Source: Tritrichomonas musculus (Eukaryota; Parabasalia; Tritrichomonadida; Tritrichomonadidae). Taken from it: a stretch of DNA of 64,000 nucleotides. A model generated the notes under the pieces. It was not told the DNA's origin, searched no databases, and saw only the letters and a program-made list of their open reading frames with translations. A program made the translations under genes and the position numbers. Positions 27,731-38,000 of this stretch are shown piece after piece. Where the stretch lies: assembly GCA_039105265.1 (NCBI GenBank), contig JAPFFF010000011.1:1612001-1676000 (forward strand), in the 5' to 3' direction. Each line of letters begins with the position of its first letter. Within the stretch, counting starts at the first letter, position 1.

Positions 27731-29317
27731 TTATTCCCACATATGAGCCAAACGATATCTTGGAAGCTTCTGTATATTTTTGCCACTTTTTACTAAATAC
27801 AATCCATTCTCAAATCCAATAATTTTGTGCTCACCAGGTTGAATAATACTTCTTCGTTTCAGCATTTTATCTGTTTCATTGTAAACTTTAACATTCATAC
27901 CTTCTTCAATTTTGAATCTAGGACTATTCTTTATGTTATAATTCTCTTGACATATTCTTCTAACTATATAGTTTTCTAATTCATGGTCATTCTGAACTTG
28001 TTGAGGAGATACAGGATATCCGGCATATTTACTTAGTGTTTGATGAGGGGCATGATTGTATTGGAAAACCAAATCTTCCATAACATTTGGAGTAATCATA
28101 CCGATTTTCATATTATATGCCATATCTCGTAAAGTACGAATTACTCTATCTATAATCCCTAATGATGAATGTAATGGACTTGTTTTATTGGCTAATCTTT
28201 GTTCTGACTTCATGAAATCAGGATATGCACCATTCACTTGTCTTGGAACTGTTCTAAAAGTAATTCCATTATTAATATAGAATTCTTGAGCTTCTGCTGA
28301 ATTAAAGGCAGATTCACCATCACCAGAAAGATATCTAACTACCATTCCCTGGTCTATCAATGCTCGTAACGCATTCAAGTATCTTTTGGATGATTTCTTA
28401 TCACGTTTACTGAATTTGTTTTCACCTAATTCAATATTTGTTAGTTTAACATAAAGGTATCTTGTATTAATATTTATTGCTACAAGATAACAGAGATGAT
28501 ATACCATCATCAAATCAATGATGTAAGAGTCTCTTGATGACATTTTATGTAATTGGTATTTTTTGGTATTATCCTTTAATGGGAATGATGATTTGGGTTC
28601 GTCGATAGTTTTCATTCTAGAATTAATTTCTAGCAACGCTTTAACTTTGTTTGGACTTTTGAAGCCTATAGTACCAGATATAGGAGTTTGTTCAATCTGA
28701 ATATTATTCTCAGGCTGTTTATAAAATAAGTTTTTATATATTTCATAGCATTTCTCATTTGAGTATAATCCTTTCGGCCAATCTTTAATTACTTTAAGAA
28801 ACTTATCATATTCAAAGTATTCATCTGGATGTTCTATTACGAATTTCTTAATCTTATCAGAAAATGTTTCTTTATGAGCTACTGTTTCATGTAATTCTTT
28901 ATGAGTTCGTTTATATTCATCTAAATATTCTCTATATACTTTTTCTTGGTCAATGTCCATTAATGCTCTAAAATACTTTAGTCTTCGCGCTTCACCAATT
29001 GTTTTAGGTTTACTTGCTCTTGCAATTGTTGCGAATAATGAATCTCTGGCATTTCTTATTCTAGATTCTTGTTGATTTCTTTTAAAAGTTTCTTCTTTTG
29101 CTTTGACATTATCGCGTAAAATCAAATAATTGAATTGATAGAATTCGTCAATTGCATTATCACTTGCTTCATCAAAATAGTTTTGGTTATGTTCATCAAG
29201 ATAGTTATATATTAATGCTTTTACTTCTCTTTCAAACGTTTCATAATTGAATTTATCTAAACTGTTTAAAACAGAACCAATAATTTCATTTCGATGTTGA
29301 TATAAGAATTTATCCAT
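27731..29317 (-). CDS. Retroviral-type integrase, element B
   Basis: A 528-residue protein. The first 250 residues are helical and charged. The catalytic core follows: DSYIIDLMMVYHLCYLVA (about 265), then SGDGESAF (about 330), the segment LGIIDRVIRTLRDMAYN (about 385-400) and FQYNHAPHQTL (about 415). It ends with an SH3-like beta domain (MNVKVYNETD, IIGFENGLYLVKSG). No chromodomain is seen, unlike element A. It is transcribed toward the polymerase block; the ATG lies after TTTAAATAA. Confidence 0.9.
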   Translation of the reverse strand: MDKFLYQHRNEIIGSVLNSLDKFNYETFEREVKALIYNYLDEHNQNYFDEASDNAIDEFYQFNYLILRDNVKAKEETFKRNQQESRIRNARDSLFATIARASKPKTIGEARRLKYFRALMDIDQEKVYREYLDEYKRTHKELHETVAHKETFSDKIKKFVIEHPDEYFEYDKFLKVIKDWPKGLYSNEKCYEIYKNLFYKQPENNIQIEQTPISGTIGFKSPNKVKALLEINSRMKTIDEPKSSFPLKDNTKKYQLHKMSSRDSYIIDLMMVYHLCYLVAININTRYLYVKLTNIELGENKFSKRDKKSSKRYLNALRALIDQGMVVRYLSGDGESAFNSAEAQEFYINNGITFRTVPRQVNGAYPDFMKSEQRLANKTSPLHSSLGIIDRVIRTLRDMAYNMKIGMITPNVMEDLVFQYNHAPHQTLSKYAGYPVSPQQVQNDHELENYIVRRICQENYNIKNSPRFKIEEGMNVKVYNETDKMLKRRSIIQPGEHKIIGFENGLYLVKSGKNIQKLPRYRLAHMWE

Positions 29318-29385
29318 TTATTTAAATATAATTATTTAACTTTGTTCATTTATAATTCAAAATTTTTCTCATTTAAAAGAATTAA

Positions 29386-29634
29386 ATGACTACATCTAAC
29401 CAAAAAGACCAACCAAACTTGTTGTATTTACCAACCAAACCAAAATATAGTAAACGAACATTTGCTACAGAAACATTAAGATTAATTAATTTGAGATTAG
29501 GTTATTATAGAAAGGTTTTAAATAACCAAAGTATTAAGAATGAAAAGAGAATAAAATCTATAAAGGCTAAATACGAACGTGATATGAAAGTTAGAAAGTT
29601 ATTAAATAAGGCAATAAAGAATCTATATAATTGA
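29386..29634 (+). CDS. Small basic protein, element B
   Basis: An 82-residue protein that is very Lys/Arg-rich (helices such as RLINLRLGYYRKVLNNQ). It is placed divergently from the integrase with a 68-base gap and 17 bases before the DxNGD gene. Its composition and location suggest a DNA-binding or core protein. No homologue is recognised in A or D. The leader TCTCATTTAAAAG resembles that before other B genes. Confidence 0.55.
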   Translation: MTTSNQKDQPNLLYLPTKPKYSKRTFATETLRLINLRLGYYRKVLNNQSIKNEKRIKSIKAKYERDMKVRKLLNKAIKNLYN

Positions 29635-29651
29635 ATTATTTTTGAGATTAA

Positions 29652-31235
29652 ATGCCTAGAATAGCTATTAGTAACTTTAGTGGCAAATTAAATGCACAAG
29701 ACTTAGCACGAATAAACACACGTTTAAACAACGAACTTAACGCAGGCTTGGATAATAATCCAAATGGAAGAGGAGCTTGGCGACAATTAGCATCTTCACT
29801 TATGAACTTCCTTAATGAATACGAGTTTGCTAATAACGAAGGATTTGATGTTAATGATGAAACAATTGGTACTTTTATAAATAGAGTTAAACAAGAAGAA
29901 ACAGAAGATTTAGTAGATGATGTTATAAATATGACAGGTAATAATTTAAAAGATACTATAAATATAGGAAATAGCATACCACATAATACTGGTGTTAATA
30001 TGAATCCTTTAAAAAATTATACTCCTGTAGTTTTCTCAGATAATACTGACGATTTAATTGAGGATGTTGCAAATATGACAAGTAATAATATAGGAAATAG
30101 CATAATACAAAATTCAAACTTTTCTCAATCACAAATGCAACAACCACAGCAAATTAATCCTTTAGAGGATTTACTTATTAATACAATATCTGTTCAAGAT
30201 TTATTGAATATCTATAATAAATATTGTCCAAACCCAATATCAATCCAGCAAGTTCAACAAAACTCACAAGGTAACCAAGACTTAGCAAAAGCATATTTAT
30301 TAAATGAAGTTCTTAAAGCAGCTCGAGATGGATATTTAGTTAAAGGAATAGGAGGAGGCTTTGGTCATTCAAAAATTGGAATGAATGACTTAATGCATAT
30401 CATTTTGGATTTACAACGTGATGTTAAAAGAGTCTCAAATGCAATTTCACCTCAAGGAGCTCAAAAAATGGTTGATAAACATAATGCAGAAAATCCATCA
30501 AGCCCATGGACATTGCATACCAATGATATTAATGGAGATAATATTCCTGATATTATTATTCGAAACAAGAGAGGCGAACCAATGTACGTCAACGGTTATA
30601 CAACAAAAAAGAGCAACTATCCTTTAGTTTATAACTATTATAAAGAACATCCAACAAGAGAATCAAGAAAGAAATATCCACTTTCACAATATAAGAATGA
30701 CATAATGAATGTTCAATATGTTAATGAAGGGAATGCTGAATTATGGGGTAATCTCAAAGAAAAATGGAAAAGACCAAAACAATTTGTTAATGACGAAGGT
30801 TTAGATTATAATATGAGTGGATATTCATTAAGAGTTCCTAAGAGACTATCTTCATACCAAAGATTTGTTAAATATGTATTAGGTGAAGTTAAAAATGATG
30901 CGTTTCAATTTATTTTACAAAATGGCATGATTATTCCAGACCAAATTAAGTTGAGAGCATTCTCTAAAGCAGCTGGATATTTATGGCGAACTAAGATTTT
31001 AGAACCATTATATCGTAAATATCAAGCCAATACAGAAGGCGATGCAAAGATAATTAAAAAGAAAGCAGCTGGAGAAATTGATAATACAGTTTCAAAAATA
31101 ATTCATGATTTGCATAATGATGGAGGTGCATCAAGGAAAAATCTATTAAATGATTTAATCGCTTCAATTACTAATGAAACTATATCTAATTATTCTGGAC
31201 AATATCAAATGGTAGAACCTCAACTAAGTGAGTAA
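29652..31235 (+). CDS. Conserved Polinton protein with DxNGDxxxD motif, element B
   Basis: A 527-residue protein. The N-terminal third is Asn-rich with two copies of an xEDVxNMTxNNxxxxIxIGNSI repeat (about 95 and 145). The middle has DINGDNIPDIIIRNKRG (about 290), then PMYVNGY, equal in spacing to DLNGDLVDDIVLVDKRG...NGY in D and DLNGDKVEDIVIVDTRG...NGF in C. Such DxNxDxxxD loops bind calcium in dockerin/VCBS-type proteins. The C-terminal part (RLSSYQRFVKYVLGE) is shared with D. It lies 21 bases before the ATPase. Function unknown; it is probably a virion protein because of gene order. Confidence 0.75.
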   Translation: MPRIAISNFSGKLNAQDLARINTRLNNELNAGLDNNPNGRGAWRQLASSLMNFLNEYEFANNEGFDVNDETIGTFINRVKQEETEDLVDDVINMTGNNLKDTINIGNSIPHNTGVNMNPLKNYTPVVFSDNTDDLIEDVANMTSNNIGNSIIQNSNFSQSQMQQPQQINPLEDLLINTISVQDLLNIYNKYCPNPISIQQVQQNSQGNQDLAKAYLLNEVLKAARDGYLVKGIGGGFGHSKIGMNDLMHIILDLQRDVKRVSNAISPQGAQKMVDKHNAENPSSPWTLHTNDINGDNIPDIIIRNKRGEPMYVNGYTTKKSNYPLVYNYYKEHPTRESRKKYPLSQYKNDIMNVQYVNEGNAELWGNLKEKWKRPKQFVNDEGLDYNMSGYSLRVPKRLSSYQRFVKYVLGEVKNDAFQFILQNGMIIPDQIKLRAFSKAAGYLWRTKILEPLYRKYQANTEGDAKIIKKKAAGEIDNTVSKIIHDLHNDGGASRKNLLNDLIASITNETISNYSGQYQMVEPQLSE

Positions 31236-31256
31236 GATATTTAAGATTATTTTTAG

Positions 31257-32231
31257 ATGAAAACAATTTCAATAATGGATATGACTTCATCTAGCAGCAA
31301 ATCTCAGGCCTTAACAGGCCCGATTAGCAACTTTCGATTAGATTTCATTCGTGATAAAGTAAATGATACATTAAATGATAACATAGATGAGATTGGTGGT
31401 GCATTAATAAATGATATCCATCCTGATATAAACATTAAGTACAACAGTGTGAATGTCATCGTTGGTAAACAAGGTCAAGGTAAAACTGTTATTGCTTTAG
31501 AAGAAATTATCAAAATAAGTCTAATAAACACGCATCACTTACTTGTCTATATCACAAAGAATGGTGATGAAAATGATAGAAGCTTCCAAGCACTAAAGCA
31601 TTTAATCAAAATTCCTCACGTTACAATAAGTGAGAAAGAAGCAAAAGGATTTATTGAAACATTGATATCTGCAAAAAATTTGTATTATCTAATCAAAAGA
31701 GAGAATTTAGAAGACCAAATAATGGATGACCAAAAATATGCAATGTTTGATGTGCTACATATTAATAATTTTGATAGGGATTATTTACACACTATTGTTT
31801 TATTCGATGATATAAGTAACAGTAAATTGTTCTCTTCTGAGGAATCTTATTTCAGTCAGCAACTTAGAAGATGTAGGCATACAAATATTACTTACTTCTT
31901 ATTGATTCAAGGATGGAAAGGAATCAAACCTCATATCAAAAATGAAATCACGACATTATTTATCTTTCCATGCTTCAACAAGCAGCAACTACATTACATC
32001 TATTCTCAATCAGCCAGCAATTTACAATTTGATGAATTTTACCAAAAATATTGCCAGCTTCTACAAATTCTTAGAGACAATCCGGATACTCATCCTTATA
32101 TGATAGTTCAGGTTAATTCAGGTGGTAATTCAGAACCACTGTATGTGTTTGAGAAACGGTACTTCATACCTGAAGCGCTTTATGCTGAACCACTGTATGC
32201 GTTTGATGAATTCAGGAATTCAATAATTTGA
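31257..32231 (+). CDS. DNA-packaging ATPase (A32/FtsK-HerA type), element B
   Basis: A 324-residue ATPase with Walker A GKQGQGKT at about 70-77 and Walker B TIVLFDDIS at about 181-189. The LVYITKNGDENDRSFQ block matches LIVYISKNGSINDSTFE in the D ATPase, and FNKQQLHYIYSQ matches FSRQKMQYIYQQ. The A ATPase is more distant. An alternative start is the second ATG (residue 7). The 3' end overlaps the convergent small gene at 32180 by 52 bases. Confidence 0.9.
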   Translation: MKTISIMDMTSSSSKSQALTGPISNFRLDFIRDKVNDTLNDNIDEIGGALINDIHPDINIKYNSVNVIVGKQGQGKTVIALEEIIKISLINTHHLLVYITKNGDENDRSFQALKHLIKIPHVTISEKEAKGFIETLISAKNLYYLIKRENLEDQIMDDQKYAMFDVLHINNFDRDYLHTIVLFDDISNSKLFSSEESYFSQQLRRCRHTNITYFLLIQGWKGIKPHIKNEITTLFIFPCFNKQQLHYIYSQSASNLQFDEFYQKYCQLLQILRDNPDTHPYMIVQVNSGGNSEPLYVFEKRYFIPEALYAEPLYAFDEFRNSII

Positions 32232-32518
32232 TTCACCTTCTCTTTAAGAGTTTCTACATCATTTTTGAGTTTGCTTTCTGAAGGCTTGTTAGGTTCAGGC
32301 TGTTCAGCAGGACCATAATCTTTTTTCAACATCAATATATTTTTGATTCTCGTTATTCTGTATCCTTTAATGTGATACAACTTATTCAATTTGTGGGTTG
32401 TCAGTTTATCTACCTCATCCTTATTCTTAGTATAGAATATATTGAACTCATCTGGGTTTTCAAACTCTTTTGAATAGTTTTTAATAGGTTCAATTATTTT
32501 CAATTCTGTTAAACTCAT
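32180..32518 (-). CDS. Small conserved protein (family 3), element B
   Basis: A 112-residue protein using the ATG at 32518 (an upstream in-frame ATG at 32539 gives seven more residues). The N-terminal block EFNIFYTKNKDEVDKLTT, LNKLYHIKGYRITRIK matches FDAYYRDHKEEMEKQTT, LNKLYKI, YRITKK in the D protein at 56377. The C-terminus is a coiled coil (LKNDVETLKEKVNQIIEFL), also as in D. In both elements the gene sits next to the amphipathic gene and opposite the capsid gene. It is probably an oligomeric structural protein. Confidence 0.7.
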   Translation of the reverse strand: MSLTELKIIEPIKNYSKEFENPDEFNIFYTKNKDEVDKLTTHKLNKLYHIKGYRITRIKNILMLKKDYGPAEQPEPNKPSESKLKNDVETLKEKVNQIIEFLNSSNAYSGSA

Positions 32519-32569
32519 TTTGATAGATATTAAAAACAATAAAATACAATTAATTAATTCTAATTTCGT

Positions 32570-32884
32570 TTAAGTGTTGCCTTTTAGCATAGGAATACTA
32601 AATGTTGCTGGATTTATGCTATTTTGTGTATTCAGCTTCGCTGTCTGTCCAACTCGTTGGGCATTCAAAAAGTTATCAAATGCACCAACTGTTGATGATA
32701 TCCCATTTCCTAAATTACCTAAAAACTTCCCTGCATTTCCTCCAATTATTCCTGCCGCTTTGCCTAATCCTGGAGCTACTATCCCAGTTGCTATTTGACC
32801 AATTGTTTGTAACACAGGCAGAGCTTTTCTAAAACCATTTGCTACTTTTTTAGTTATATTCTTAAACCAACTTCCGAAAGCCAT
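32570..32884 (-). CDS. Small amphipathic Gly/Ala-rich protein, element B
   Basis: A 104-residue protein. It starts MAFGSWFKNITKKVANGF, an amphipathic basic helix, followed by a long Gly/Ala/Ile-rich hydrophobic part (about 25-70). The D gene at 56794 (MAAGIWKKLKNAVKSVGGKI) has the same plan and position, head to head with the capsid gene. This layout resembles adenovirus pVI-type membrane-disrupting proteins; homology is not shown, so the role is inference. Confidence 0.6.
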   Translation of the reverse strand: MAFGSWFKNITKKVANGFRKALPVLQTIGQIATGIVAPGLGKAAGIIGGNAGKFLGNLGNGISSTVGAFDNFLNAQRVGQTAKLNTQNSINPATFSIPMLKGNT

Positions 32885-32936
32885 TTAATTTCATTTGAAA
32901 GAAAATCCCGAATATTGAAATTTTCTTTAGGTGTAA

Positions 32937-34643
32937 ATGACATTTGCAAACGCGGCAACCAAAGGTTTAAGTAATCGTGAAGGTGATTTATATAGATTCT
33001 TTCAAGAACATTTAGCAAATTTAGTTCAAACTAATGGAGGTGACCATTATTTTAACTGGAAAACATTCGAATGTTTTGATTCTAATTGTCCACACCCAGT
33101 TCGTACCAAATCTTATTTGAGACTTACATCAGAGAACTTCCCAATAACTCAAATGGAAAAATCCTTCATTAGTATTAAGATAAAATTATCAATTAAATTG
33201 GATAAATGCTTGGTTGGCTTCGAAAACGACTATAAGAAGCTCATTCGAGTATTTGTTGGTCTTAAGAACTCAGCAGAATTCTTTGGAAAGTTAGATACAA
33301 TCTGTAATAACATTATGTGTAAAAACACTCAAGATGAAGCAGTTAGGGAACAATTTGCATACAACTGCTTGAAACCAAGAGCAGAGAAGGCTACAGCAAA
33401 ATATAGTCATTCAACATGGGATAATGTTTCATCTTTCTCAGAATCAGTTTGTGGTATATATGTTCCATTATCAGAATTAGCAGATGGATATGAACATTCA
33501 TTTAATATGGAATTAGTTATACCATACACAGATTTATTAAAGTATCAAGCTTTTATGTTATATCCTAATGCTATTTGCGGTGAAATCAAAGAATTAGTAG
33601 AAACATCAACTGATGCATTTGTTTGGGCACCAATTTCACCCTCAGTTGTTAAAGATGCTTTAGAAACATGGGAAGGAGATGTAATGAAGATTACATTACC
33701 AGATTATACTGGATTAACAAACAAATTTACTCAATGTGGCAATGCAGCCAAGATTATATCATCAATTGTGAAAATTGTGAATGATGAAGAAAATGACAAC
33801 GAAGAACCCAAATTTACTTTCGTTCAGGATGATTCAAAATATTCATATGCAGTTCATAATGTTACACTTTCTATCACAAACTGTATTGTTGAGCAGATGA
33901 GAACAAACATTGCAGGATTTAACGCTAAGCCACAAGTATTAGAACAATTACGTTCCCTTCTTCAAGTACCAATAATTATTCCATCTCAAACACTTGATAG
34001 AAGACATTTTCCAAATGCTGCTGGTGCTAATGGTATTGATACAACAACTGATATTTCGCTAAATTCTGCAACAAATATTACTGTTGTATTTCCAAAGAAT
34101 TCAAATGATGCAACATGTTTCGATAATATTATGTATGAGAATGTTCAATTATTCGTTAATAAGCATGCTATTCCAGATACTGAATTACAAACAGTAGGTG
34201 CTAGATTTTATCAATTACAACTTGTCGCTAATGAACTGGATGGACCATTAGAAGCAACTAAAGAATTTGAGAATTCATTTACTGATGCACTTAATGATAT
34301 GACTGAAGGTTCTGAAGATTTCGGTAAACGTCGTTCAAATTGTAGAGCAGATGGAACTTCATTTGGTATCAATTTCCAACTTGAAAGAAGCAATGCTGGA
34401 TATGTTTTCGATGGAGCAGACTTTGGAACACAGACAGTGCCAATAACTTTCAGAGGTAAACCAATGTTTAAAGGTGTCAATGATACATACTATAATTTCA
34501 TGACAAATGATGATGGAGTTGTTGATACAACTCACCACCCGCCTCCCCCTGAGCTTTGGATTTGTATGGATACATATTTTACAATGGATGCACATAATGG
34601 TTTAGTTTATCATGGCGCTCATATTCCTCCAGAGTTATTCTAA
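32937..34643 (+). CDS. Major capsid protein (double jelly-roll), element B
   Basis: A 568-residue protein matching the D capsid protein along its length: FVGLKNSAEFFGKLDTI against FVGLKSSNQLFDRLEIL, WDNVSSFSESVCGIYV against WENVASYSQTVAGTYV, IIPSQTLDRRHFPNAAGANG against IIPSQKVDYHSFPIAPAANG, and closing LWICMDTYFTMDAHNGLVY. These are the two beta-barrels of Polinton hexon-like proteins. The gene starts 52 bases from the divergent amphipathic gene, a shared promoter region. Confidence 0.9.
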   Translation: MTFANAATKGLSNREGDLYRFFQEHLANLVQTNGGDHYFNWKTFECFDSNCPHPVRTKSYLRLTSENFPITQMEKSFISIKIKLSIKLDKCLVGFENDYKKLIRVFVGLKNSAEFFGKLDTICNNIMCKNTQDEAVREQFAYNCLKPRAEKATAKYSHSTWDNVSSFSESVCGIYVPLSELADGYEHSFNMELVIPYTDLLKYQAFMLYPNAICGEIKELVETSTDAFVWAPISPSVVKDALETWEGDVMKITLPDYTGLTNKFTQCGNAAKIISSIVKIVNDEENDNEEPKFTFVQDDSKYSYAVHNVTLSITNCIVEQMRTNIAGFNAKPQVLEQLRSLLQVPIIIPSQTLDRRHFPNAAGANGIDTTTDISLNSATNITVVFPKNSNDATCFDNIMYENVQLFVNKHAIPDTELQTVGARFYQLQLVANELDGPLEATKEFENSFTDALNDMTEGSEDFGKRRSNCRADGTSFGINFQLERSNAGYVFDGADFGTQTVPITFRGKPMFKGVNDTYYNFMTNDDGVVDTTHHPPPPELWICMDTYFTMDAHNGLVYHGAHIPPELF

Positions 34644-34674
34644 AACATATATAGGTAAATTTATTTTTAGGTAA

Positions 34675-35028
34675 ATGGTTAAAACCTATTATTACGTCAA
34701 TGGCGCTGGAAATTCTCCATCAAAATATTATGAAAGAGCTTTTCCTCATGAATTCATAGCTAGTCAGAAACCAAAGTTCATTCATGTTATTCATTGCAGA
34801 TGTTTATTTAGTAACGCTATGGTTGGTGATGTTATGCTTCATGCATCTTTTGTTGAAAGGGACAACTTTTTAGATTCATTTATTTGTTTCACCAATACTG
34901 TTTTATGTAAATACAAGAAATACGAAGTCTCTCATCCAAAAGATAAATTTAGAGTATGGTTTACAGATTTGATAGGAAATCCGATTGATGTCCAACAATT
35001 TGTATTAGAGCTTATGTTAGAGTATTGA
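34675..35028 (+). CDS. Small penton-like/minor capsid candidate, element B
   Basis: A 117-residue beta-rich protein. The end FRVWFTDLIGNPIDVQQFVL matches YKIWFTDLYGNVIEPSAFIL in the 109-residue D protein at 60259. The FTD-x-x-G-N-x-I-x(5)-F pattern is the usual close of Polinton minor capsid proteins. It is shorter than usual family members, so it may be a compact single jelly roll or one half of one. It follows the capsid gene by 31 bases in B and the integrase by 3 bases in D. Confidence 0.55.
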   Translation: MVKTYYYVNGAGNSPSKYYERAFPHEFIASQKPKFIHVIHCRCLFSNAMVGDVMLHASFVERDNFLDSFICFTNTVLCKYKKYEVSHPKDKFRVWFTDLIGNPIDVQQFVLELMLEY

Positions 35029-35093
35029 CTTACATCGGTTGGATTAGATTGCATTAGGTAGAAGGCGGAAAATGTTATTTTTCCATTTATCAA

Positions 35094-38000
35094 ATGTCTT
35101 ATTCAAAACAGCAAGTTGATGAAAATACAGATTATAAGGCAGGAAAAGCCATATCTTTAGAAGATAGAATGATTTCAGTAAACTTTGATAATACACTATG
35201 TCTAAACTCAGAAGGAAAACTTTCATGTGTTAGTGCAGGAAGTGGTTCTAGTGGAATAGAATATTCAGAAGGCCCAGGGATTCATATCAACAATCACAAG
35301 ATAAGCGCTAACGTTGATGGAATATCAGTTAAAGTAAACCAGGCTGGTGAAATAGAAGCTATAGATAAATCTATAAAATTTAAAGCAGGAGATGGTATAT
35401 TAATCACCAGAGGCAATAATGCAATTACTGCTGATATTGACGGAACAAGTATTGTCTTCAATGAATCTAAACAGTTATCAGTAGCCAATGCAGGGAAAGT
35501 ATATAGGCCAGGTGATGGTTTAAATGTAAATGGAGATACTTTAAATGTTCAAGTTGACCAAAGCACAATCAAAATAAATAATGATAATCAATTAGCACTA
35601 ACAATTCCAAGTATAAATTATAAAGCAGGTGATGGTATTACAATTGATAAAGATGTAATCAAAACAAAGATTGATAATTTAACAATTCAAGCAAATCCAG
35701 ATGGTGAAATTCATGCAGTTGTCCCAACAGCCGGTTCGGCTCTTTCATCTAATTCAAACAAATTCGATGTTAATGTTGATGGCACAACAATCAAAGTAAA
35801 TGAAAATAATCAATTAGAAGCAGTTAATTCTGGTAGTAAAGAATATAAAGCTGGATGGGGAATTGAGATTAATGATGATACAATTAAAACTAGAATTGAT
35901 GATAATACAATGGGATATCTTGATGGTAAGCTTTATGCAATGCCTTATAATGGTGGTAAAGGTGTTTCAGTTTCACGAATCGATAGTACCAATTACGTAA
36001 ATGTTAATACTGATGATAAAACAATTAGAGTTAATGAAGATAATAAGTTGGAAGCAATTGGTGGAAGTAGTAAATACACAGCAGGTGATGGAATAAGCAT
36101 AAACGATAATACAATTGCAATTAATCAGAATTGGTTTGATATAAGGGATACTAATAATAAAGATGGAACTTTTCAACTAAGGAATATTGGTGACGCCTCG
36201 CATCCAGATATTCGTTTATGTGCTGTTGAAATAAGACCATTAAACAAAAACCTTACTAGAGATTTCTTTACTCAAACTCTTGGGCTTAACCCTGACTATG
36301 AAATGGATTTCAATACTTCTATCAGCCAGATGGATATATCTCCAGAGATAACCGAACAATTAGGACTTGACTCCGTTGTGCGACAAAACTACGCCTCTGG
36401 TGAATCTAAATATTTATTAACAATTGATGACATACCTAAGTTGAATATAACACAAGATGAAACAGCATTCCTCCAAATTCATCTACCAGATTATGTTAAA
36501 GATAGTAATGGTAAACCAATTGATTCAGTCATTTGCAATGTTAAGAAAGGATTTAATGGATACATTTCAGATATCAATAGAGTTACGTTAAGTGGTGAAA
36601 GTATTGACGTTCCAGATGATTTGGTAACATATAACGAAGTAGGATGCGATATAGAGTTCCACAAGATTGCTCAATTATGTGACCCAACCATTCTTACAAC
36701 AGAGGGAATGCAAATCAGGATATGTGACAGTGTATTTAAGATACTATTAACTGCTACTTCTTCAGGTGATGGTAAGTTTACAATGATTGCAGATGAGACA
36801 TTAGATTCTGGCTTTGATGGACCCAATCAAGCATTTCATTTTAATTACGAGCATCAAAAAGAGTTATTCAAAGATTCTGTTGTTATACAATTATATAATA
36901 ACGTATCTGAATATGTTGAAGAAACAATTACATTAAATAACTTCGAGATGAGTTCAGGTTTACCTTCATACACCATTCCTCATGTATATAAGATAAATGA
37001 TAGCTGGGAAGTTGAGAATTTAGAAGGCTATGATAAACCAGGATTGATGACATCACACGACTTGAACATTAAAGAATTATTGCTAAGAGGTGAATTAATG
37101 ATTGATATTATATATGATAAAACAAATATCAGAACAGAAAACGTAATTAGATGTAAAGAATTGATTGCAGATAATGGGTTTACTCTACATAAATCACCAC
37201 TAATTTTCTTATATGAACCTAAAGATTTTGGTATTGAAACAATTAATGGTATAGATTACTGGTTCATTGATTTCGGTTATAAAAATGATAGTGAAGAGTT
37301 TAAAGCATTACCAAACGAGCAACCATTTGAATTCATTGACAGAAAGATTTTTGGTTTAGATTATTGCCTAAAGAAAAATGGAGGCAACTCTCACTCAGAG
37401 AGCTCGCTCCTGCGGAGAGTCTCTGACGAGCCGAGCGCAGGGCGATGGACAGGAAATAATATATATTATCACATCAAAGATGATTACAAGAGTGTGAAGA
37501 AACTTGATGTAATTCAATACGTAAGCATTATTGTTAGTAAGAATGATAAATTAAAGTTCGTAATGAATGAATGGGGAATGGCAAACATACCACAAGCTTT
37601 ATATGATAACATGACTCTATCATTTAAGAATGGTGATAAAGAAATACATAATATTGAAATTACTAATTATTCAATTCATCAAACTGATTATACATTCGAA
37701 GATGATTTATGTGATGTAATAAGGTTCGAATTACATGATAATGATATTGCAGACCATGCTGCTTCAGGTGATGGTAAATTAATTCTTACATTCACGTCTC
37801 CTATTAACTCTGAATTAACAAAATCATTTGAGATTAAAGCAACTTATAATGGAAAAACGAACCAATCAATCTATTCAGATGAAGATTTATACATAAAAGC
37901 ATTTCAGATAAATAAATACAAACGAATTGAAAATGATAGCAATAATAGATTACGTGTTTACTTACGTGAAGGATTCTTTTATCAAATACCTGAGGAAGAT

